Shown here: piece after piece, positions 56,747 to 64,000 of the stretch
Layout of the letters: each line of letters begins with the position of its first letter
How positions within the stretch are numbered: position 1 is the stretch's first letter
Assembly: GCA_947069175.1 (NCBI GenBank)
Contig: CAMTDV010000028.1
Location: 64,811,660-64,875,659, forward strand
DNA from: Scalesia atractyloides
Taxonomy: Eukaryota; Streptophyta; Magnoliopsida; Asterales; Asteraceae
Direction: 5' to 3'
DNA: 64,000 nt
The notes under the pieces: generated by a model
What the model was told of the DNA's origin: nothing
Databases searched by the model: none
Seen by the model: the letters and a program-made list of their open reading frames with translations, nothing else
Translations under genes and position numbers: made by a program

Positions 56747-58345
56747 TAAGGGTGTTCATCGAATCAAACAACGAATTTTCGAATTTTTTGAATTTTTATT
56801 TTTTTATCTGAATTCGTATTCGATTCCATTTGTATTTGAAACTCGAATTCGAATTGAATTCGAATAAATTCGATTTAATTCAAATTTACTTTAAACAATA
56901 AAGAGTAAATTGCGGTTTTGGTCCTTGTGCTTTTTTGGCCATGCAATATTTTACAATTTTGAAAAGTCTTGCAATTTTGATACTAATGTTTCCATATCAT
57001 TTCAATCCACCTTACTAACCCCATCATAAAGTACTTAAAACCAAGTTACATGACTGTCATGTGCATGGGTGTTATCATAAATAATCGTAAATTAAAAGAA
57101 ATAATGTTACAACTGGTCTATGTAAAGCGTATACCTTGTTGCTGTTAACATGGTCTACGCAAAGCGTATACATCAGTCACAGCGTGTAAAGCGTACACAT
57201 CAGTTGCAACACATTCAGTTAACGACTTAATGTAATGCATCAACTGATGTAAACGAATAAATGAAATGATTCAAATGACAGCTGTTACCATTCAGCTGAT
57301 GTTGTCAGTTAACGATGTGTACTGTACGCTGCGTGCACATTCAGGTAACGATTCAAACGACTAATGATGACTGCTGCGTGTACATTCAGGTAACGATTAA
57401 CGATAATTGCTAATGCGTGTACTTATAAACTGTTTGATGTTGTCAGTTAACGATGTGTACGCTGCTTATAAGGTATTTTGAGCGAAAAATTGGCAAAAAA
57501 CTGCAGTAATTCAGCGAAAAAACACCAAAAATCAGCAGGTATTTTCAGCAAAAAGAACCCCAAAAAACTACAGGTTTTTAATAGCAAAAAAGGTCAAAAA
57601 ATCGCAAATTCTTTCAGCAAAAAAAGGCGTAAAAACGGCAGGGTTTTTTAGCAAAAAAAACAAAAAATGAAGATTTTTATCAGCAAAAAAATGTCAAAAA
57701 AGTGCAGGTTCGTTATTCAAAAAAGGCCTAAGTTATGGATGGAGTTAGTAAGATGTATTGAAATTGCAAAGAAATGGAAACATTAGTATAAAATATGCAA
57801 GACTTTTCAAAATTGTAAAATATTGCAATGTCAAATAAATAACAGGGACCAAAACCACAATTTACTTAACAATAAATTATTTTTCTTTCATTTTTTAAAA
57901 CTAGTACAAACTTATTATATTCAACATTAAATATAGTAATCTGCAAAATTAATTAACTATCAATATGTCAAAAAGACCAAAATTTAGAAGATAGGATGAT
58001 TACTCATTGCGATTTTAGTTAGGTAAGGTAAAATTATAGAAATAAGTATTTATGAGCTATTTGTCATTAGGTTTGGTAATTATAAATAATAAACTTATCC
58101 TATGGATGTAATTCATATTTTGGCCAAGTTTAGAAGTTATAGCATGTGTGGATATACACAAATATTAAAAAACTATATATACATTGAATTTGAATTTCAA
58201 ATTAAATCGAACTGAAAATCATAAATTTGTATTAGATTATTAGACTTAAATAGGAATCAACTCGAATTTAAACCTTGATAATTGAATTCGAATCGAATCG
58301 AATTTTAAAATTTCTAAATTCGAATCGAATTCAGAACACATTAGA
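56747..58345. mobile_element. GAATTCGAAT-rich element split by a MULE
   Basis: The left half (56747-56893) starts GGGTGTTCATCGAATC and is rich in CGAATT words. The right half (57877-58345) ends with inverted equivalents (GAATCGAATTCAGAACAC). This fits a small DNA transposon with long degenerate inverted ends. Target duplications are unclear. Confidence 0.5.
56903..57867. mobile_element. Mutator-like element, 965 bp
   Basis: Ends GAGTAAATTGCGGTTTTGG and CCACAATTTACTT are inverted repeats of more than 100 bp. A perfect 9-bp duplication, AACAATAAA, flanks it (56894-56902 and 57868-57876). It is non-coding. It contains a minisatellite at about 57480-57720 with TTCAGCAAAAAA...GCAGG units of about 40 bp, and repeated GTTAACGATGTGTAC words at 57180-57460. 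Confidence 0.92.
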
Positions 58346-58486
58346 TAGAAGAGGGGAGGAAGAAGGGAAAAGGTGGGGAAAAAAGAAAAGGAGCAAGAGG
58401 TGGAAAGATCTTGCGGAAACACTTTGTGCTATTACACTTGTAAAACACTGATGAAACCATATTAATATGTTATTATTGTATTTATC

Positions 58487-58596
58487 CATCAAAACCATAT
58501 TGACTATTAACTAAGCATGTAACTACAATTTGTATGTATCCATCAAAACCATATTGACTATTAACTAAACATATAACTACAATTTAAATGCTTTTG
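58487..58596. repeat. 54-bp tandem duplication
   Basis: CATCAAAACCATATTGAC and the following bases occur at 58487 and 58541 with few differences. Confidence 0.85.
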
Positions 58597-58849
58597 CTAA
58601 ATCATTACCTCTCTAGGAGCACATGCCCGTAGCTAAGACTATTAAGTCTACAATATATATATGTAGACTTTTGTATCATGACTAGTTGTTTAGAAGAATA
58701 TAAGTGAGTGGCGATTCAGAAATATTTTGCACAGAGATTCTGTTGATATTATTAATTTTTTTTATATTATACAAGGTATTCTACTAACTTTTATTTTTAA
58801 ACCCAGGGTGTTTCTGAGAACCTCTCAAAACACCCCTAGTATAAGTAGC

Positions 58850-59032
58850 TTTCTAATATTTTTATGTTATATAACAGTAACACGTATAACAAATACCTAA
58901 TAACAAAATCTATAGTTTTACTGAGATCAATATTGTACCAGCATTCTAATATTTTTATATTATATAAACTTAACTGTAACAGGTGTAACAAATACATAAT
59001 AACAAAATCTATAGTTTTATTGAGATCAATCC
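58850..59032. repeat. ~95-100-bp tandem duplication
   Basis: CTAATATTTTTAT ... AATAACAAAATCTATAGTTTTA.TGAGATCAAT (with gaps) occurs twice, starting near 58853 and 58944. Confidence 0.8.
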
Positions 59033-59671
59033 ATGTTAAATGTCCATGTAACCGTGAGACAAAAGTACTATGTGTAAATATGAAGACTATGGGGAAAACA
59101 ATTTATATAGCCACCATATTGATGTATGGATATCTCCTCCCCAATACTTTTCGAAAAGTAATGTTACTTTATTATAAATCTTACTAAAAATGGTACAAAA
59201 GTTTCTATAACGCATATCTCTTCCACTTTTAGTTTTCATTTGGTGTTCTGTACTTCTATTAGCTTTTCACTTGAGAATCTTTTTATTAACATTACCATGG
59301 CAATGTCATACTTAGGTTAGGTTATGTGATGCGGTCATTACCTAAATAATCATCATCACTCTTTATGTTAGCGATATATCACCCTACTCTCATCCGTCAA
59401 CCTAATCTATCACCCTATATGATGTGAACCCTGACCCGCAGTATTATCTACTATCCTCTCCTACGAATCAAAATCCCCTAATTAATTGGAAGATTGGTTG
59501 TCATGGATTAAACCATCCAAACTACCATGGTTTGGAAAGGGGGTTGTACAACGAGAATCAGCTCCCGCGCGACAATCTATGATCCAATCCACCACCCCCA
59601 TACCCCATAGCCTTAGACTATATCACCAATGCAAGGAGGTAAATACACTTACAAATACGCCTAGTCAGCTG

Positions 59672-59812
59672 CCACATCAGATTTTTATAAATGTATCAAA
59701 AACACTTAGTTTCACTCCAACCATACAAAAATATTTCAGCTGCCAATCAGATTTTTATAAATGCATTAAAAACACTTAGTTTCACTCCAACCATACAAAA
59801 ATAATTACCAAT
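59672..59812. repeat. 70-bp tandem duplication
   Basis: CAGATTTTTATAAATG ... CACTTAGTTTCACTCCAACC occurs at 59678 and 59748, nearly identical. Confidence 0.9.
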
Positions 59813-61006
59813 ACTTACATTTCCACATCATCACCACTTTTTATATATATTTTAATACTCAAATCATTTTATAATTAATACATTTCTTTTATTTTTATAT
59901 TGTTAACAAATATAACTAAAATAATCAACTATAATTAAATATAATTAAGATAAATAAATAGAGTTTTAAACATTAAAGTTATAAGAAAAAACTAAACATC
60001 GCATATTAAATTAAACACACATTAATAAAAGAGAACATAATTGTATAAATCTATGTAGTTGTTGTATATAAATAAAAGGGAGAAAAATTACTTTTGGTTT
60101 TAAAATTTTGAGGTAAAATGAAACTATTAAATGCTTAAACTACAATGGGTCCCATGTTTCTTCTAAATTCTTCCAAATGCAATTTACCTCCAATGCAAAG
60201 TTTAATTTTTGATATGTCATGTCATCCAAGTGCAATCATAATCATAAATATGATGCATTAGGTTTGGTCTTACATCCATCCCTAATGATGGATGATCGTT
60301 AAAAAACATAGATCTCTAACAAAGTTGTAATACCATGTATGGAGTTGATCACAACCTTTACAGTGATAGTTATAAAATTGCTTTCACTTCAAAAAGAGAA
60401 TAGATCGACCGATTGGTTATTTTTTGCGACCACATATATACATAACCCAAGAAATTAATCGCGGAAGGATATATCTTAATCAGTCAATTTATAATATTTC
60501 AACTTGAGTTAATTTTGTTCTAATGAGGTTCTATGAAAAATTGCAAGATATTAGTATACTATAAGACGAATTATACATCGTCTAATACTACATGGATAAA
60601 AAACTCTTGGGGTGTTAATTCTGGACACGTCTTGAACCCGGCATAAAAATAAATAGGTATTGGGTTGGCTAACACGGCAAAAAAATTTAAATACGTCTGA
60701 TCAGATACAATTTATTTAATAAATGAGTTAACTCAAACATGATCCGTTTAATAAATGATTTAACACGTTAACTCATTCAAAAGTTTTTAGATAAGTTGCT
60801 ATCAATAATTTAGGTATGAAAAGTGTTATTGTTTAATGTTAAATATTTTGACTTTAGTTTTTCCTATAATTATTGTATTTTAAAAGTGAAATTAATTGCC
60901 CCACTTCATTTTTCATTAAATTTTCCAATAATTTCAATATATTAGTTCTAACTACAAATTTTCTCATCATTTACACGGAACCCTTTAATTTTGAGATAAA
61001 TATTAA
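59813..61006. other. AT-rich intergenic region; no gene seen
   Basis: No open frame, repeat or element end that I can support. Confidence 0.5.
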
Positions 61007-62200
61007 CTAGTATTTTGTACCCCGGGCGTTGCGCCGGATGATGTATTGGTGGCAACAAAAACACAATGTGAAACACACAACGCCTAATACACAATTGGTA
61101 AAACACATGGCTTAAAACACAATGGTGATCGAAGTTTTATGACACAACGCCTAAAAAAAGCGTAAAACACAATGCGTAAGACGTAATTTCCTAAAACTCT
61201 ATTTCATTCCCTCTTCCTTCTCGATTACCACAACCACGACCAAACTGCCACCGCCAACACAACACAATTTGGTAGCCGTCATCGCCACAACACCACCACC
61301 TATCCACCTTCGTCTCCGTTTAGACAGTAAAATCATCGGAAATGAACATTAGTCGACGGAAACGACCATGTAGAAAACTCAGGTGTAAAATGACAATCCA
61401 ATTTTTTAAACCATTATCTGTCGCCTCACCCGGCCAAAAAAGGGCTTTTCTCGAAACCGGTGACAAAACACACGTTGGGCAAAAAACTTTAATCAAATCA
61501 TATATCCAACTTATGTCGTTGCCGTTTCCGGCAACGACGGAAATGTCCGTTTACGACAATGGCAATGAAGACAATGCGGCCGGCCACCACACAGGCCAGT
61601 TCCGGTGACCAAAACGGCAACGTCAAAAGCCACGTCGTTGCCCCGCCACTCTCGCTTCCAGTAACCAAAACGGAAATGAGAGAAGCCCCGTCGACGGTCC
61701 GGTGGATAGGGTTAAGTCTAAGGCCACTCGGTGTGGGGGCCGTCCCTGGGCCGTCGCTGGCCGACGACGCCCCTAACACCGCGCCGGGTGGCCCGTCGCC
61801 GTCGGCCATGTGCTCCTGCGGACGAGGCATTAATTTATTATATTTTAAATATATAGCCATTGCCGCACACTAGCTCAAGATTCCGGCAACCTTCTTCCAC
61901 CAGATCAGTCGCCGCACACGGCGGCGTCACCACCACCACCACCGCTACCGCCAGCTGAAACAACGGTGGGTATTGTGAATTTTGGGTCAGATGGGTTCAA
62001 GAAAAAGAGGAGAAGACCGAGAAAGTACGGACAAGAGATTACCACCACCGCTGCCACCACCACCGCTGCGTCGATTCAGCTCACCGGAGATCAGGCCAGT
62101 TGGAAACACAGTCAGGGGAGAAGTTCTTGTAGGATAAAGTGGAGGTTGTGAATATTTTTTTGTGGTGGGTATAACCTAGATCTTTGATCAATTTATTGGA
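61007..62200 (-). mobile_element. Possible Helitron fragment (3' end at left) carrying gene pieces
   Basis: On the minus strand, a GC hairpin (CCGGCGCAACGCCCGG, rc of 61022-61037) is followed by about 12 bases and CTAG, then T. That is the 3' end layout of Helitrons. To the right lie GC-rich, CCACCACC-rich stretches unlike the AT-rich surroundings, including the AT-hook fragment. No 5' end (TC) and no helicase gene can be identified, so the right limit is a guess. Confidence 0.35.
61960..62150 (+). pseudogene. AT-hook (AHL-type) protein fragment
   Basis: The frame reads VGIVNFGSDGFKKKRRRPRKYG (first residue at about 61966), then ITTTAATTTAASIQ. The N-terminal AT-hook of plant AHL nuclear proteins has KKKRGRPRKYGPDG. 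Here the core RGRP is RRRP, and no PPC/DUF296 domain follows before the frame ends at 62149-62151. It is a captured or decayed first-exon fragment. Confidence 0.6.
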
Positions 62201-63005
62201 TTTTTTTTTAAATTAAAAAGAAAAATAAAAAAACTAGGTAGGGTCGGGTCGTCACCCATTTCCAAGCTTCCATCCCTGGAGGGGCGTAATCTAAGGTCTC
62301 TGACGCGTTTGCTGACGTGGCGGGTCGTCCTGGAGAAGGCCCGTCACCCACACCGAGTAGCCTAAGTAGTTGCTGCATGTTGTTAATATGTTTCAGTATT
62401 TTGACAGTTGAACAGACATTTTTATATTTATTTATTTATTTTTAACTAACTAAACCCTACAAATACATACACAATTCACACAATATTTATAAATGTTCAA
62501 ACCATACACTTTTACATACTCTCATCTCTAAAAGACATACAAAATTGTACAAATTACAACAAATAAAAGTGTGTGTTTTGCAACACATCATACGTGAAAA
62601 ATAAATCGAACCCGGGTATTGAAAACCCGAACTTAAACCCTAACTCTATACCCATACCTGATCCCTAACCGACCAATACCCGAACTCTATCTGGACCCGA
62701 AAATAGAGTATTCTAATACCCGGATATTGAAAACCCGAACTTAAACCCTACCCGAACCCGGGTACACAAGGTATAGATTTTCTGATCAATACCCGAACCC
62801 GACCCGAGTATGATCAATACCCGAAAAGTTAAAACGCAGTCATACCCGTACCCAGGTTTATACAGAACCCATGTATTTAAAAAACATGGGTTGTGCACCT
62901 CTACATATATGCTTTAATGCTTAGATGACGTGGGATGGATGGTGGGCATGTGCCCACCCTCTGTATAACTTATATCCCCCATTGCCGCTAACTCAAAATA
63001 TTTTA
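62201..63005. other. Intergenic with one end of a hAT-like repeat
   Basis: Between 62600 and 62890 the sequence is dense in ACCCGAAC/ACCCGGGTA words, and it ends CATGGGTTGTGCACCTCTA, like a hAT-type end. A matching left end was not found. A hairpin GGTGGGCATGTGCCCACC lies at 62941-62958. Confidence 0.4.
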
Positions 63006-63285
63006 AACCGACACGAGTGATACCTCAAATCAAAATCTAATTTATAATAAAAGACTCCAAATAATGTCACATAGTATTCTCTCCTTCAATCGTATCGATT
63101 TTATTTATATTTGTTTAATATATTTTCTTTTTCTTTATTTTTTTGAACAGACACGAGTGATACCCCAAATCAAAATCTAATTTATAATAAAAGACTCCAA
63201 ATAATGTTACATAGCATTCTCTCATTCAACCTTATCGATTTTATTTATATTTGTTTAATATATTTTATTTTTTTTTAACTGCCAA
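63006..63285. repeat. 140-bp tandem duplication
   Basis: ACACGAGTGATACC ... TTTATATTTGTTTAATATATTTT (with gaps) starts at 63011 and again at 63151, nearly identical. A looser partial third copy lies near 63550-63610. Confidence 0.9.
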
Positions 63286-64000
63286 CAAATCAATCTCGAG
63301 TACTCTCAGGGCACCCACTGGACAAACAGAGTACTCCGAGAGTAATCCGAGTCATCCACCACCACTTCTGGGGAAAACTCAGTAACCCACCTGCCCGTGG
63401 CATGAAGATGAAATTACCGATAAAACCCGTTTGGCTCAAGGATCGAATCTAGGTTTCCCTGTGTTTCCTATCATTGCCCACTAGTGCCTCACTGTTTTAA
63501 TATTAATAACTAATATATAAATATCACTTATCTTTATCTAATCGAAGGTTAATAAATAATTTCAATTAATGTCGTATAGCATTTTCTCCTTCAATCTTTC
63601 AATAATATTATTAATATCTGAATCTAATATCTAATAAATTATTAATATATTTTGAACTAATACGAAACCCATTAGTTCACAAATATTAAATTAATCAAAG
63701 AATAATAAATAAATTGAAACCATATCGTGTATTATTCAGATAATAAACAAGTATTTAGTCATTACCTAGAGTTTACTCTATTAATGTATAATATATAATA
63801 GTTTATTCAAGTTTTACAATATAAATATATATATATATATTTTTAATTTATGGTGTTGTACCTTATGTTTAGAGTGTTTTTTTCTTTTTTCATTTATAAC
63901 CAAAACTTTTCTTCTTTTACAATTTAGACACTTTTTTTACTTTTAACATAAAGCTTTTCATCTTTTACAATTTAATTCCAACTCTTTTTTATTTTCGATT
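63286..64000. other. AT-rich intergenic end of window; no gene seen
   Basis: AT run at about 63822-63840. No open frame or element end seen. Confidence 0.5.

Noticed and set aside
61498..61873. Two overlapping frames of 104 and 120 codons on opposite strands
   Set aside because: GC-rich filler gives long frames on both strands. No domain on either.

Overview
This window is nuclear DNA from a flowering plant. The evidence is spliced genes with GT-AG introns, plant-only protein families, and many plant transposon types. The repeat types resemble those I associate with the daisy family (Asteraceae), but the sequence alone does not prove the species. Most of the 64 kb is transposon-derived or AT-rich intergenic DNA, with six gene loci scattered through it.

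Layout. 1-9.1 kb: a truncated LTR (1-1319), gene relics (kinesin-4 and succinate dehydrogenase pieces), and a complete solo LTR (3771-6381, TSD TCGAA). Both LTRs carry several tRNA-like modules. 9.1-14.7 kb: a complete but non-autonomous Copia-like element (TSD TATAT) with a decayed gag/protease and no reverse transcriptase. 16.1-19.8 kb: a glucuronokinase gene with frame lesions. Its last intron holds a Mutator-like element that has captured parts of a HOTHEAD-type GMC oxidoreductase gene. 20.3-20.7 kb: a broken start of an unrecognised gene. 22.0-26.4 kb (minus): a 14-exon DUF707 gene with two apparent one-base losses. 29.0-32.3 kb (minus): an intact uridine kinase/UPRT-like gene of 455 aa with a SINE in one intron. 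33.5-36.5 kb: a rearranged relative of the first Copia element. 37.2-38.8 kb: a Cassandra-type TRIM whose LTRs carry 5S rRNA-derived sequence, sitting inside an ~80-bp minisatellite. 41.0-44.7 kb: an intact RGLG-type RING E3 ligase gene of 461 aa. 44.8-52.2 kb: a decayed Copia element on the minus strand with a 1.7-kb Mutator-like element nested in it. 56.1 kb: a small intact single-exon gene of unknown function. 56.7-58.3 kb: an AT-rich element interrupted by a Mutator-like element. 61.0-62.2 kb: a possible Helitron carrying an AT-hook gene fragment. The rest is tandem duplications and AT-rich DNA.

The genes do not form a pathway. They cover sugar-acid phosphorylation, pyrimidine salvage, ubiquitination, and two families of unknown biochemical role. 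Two genes (uridine kinase-like and RGLG) keep open frames across every splice junction I checked. Two others (glucuronokinase and DUF707) do not, which could be real decay or consensus errors.

The most unusual structures are the LTRs loaded with tRNA-like modules, the nested capture of an oxidoreductase inside a kinase intron, and the 5S-bearing TRIM, whose LTR ends with the same 11 bases as the tRNA-bearing LTR.
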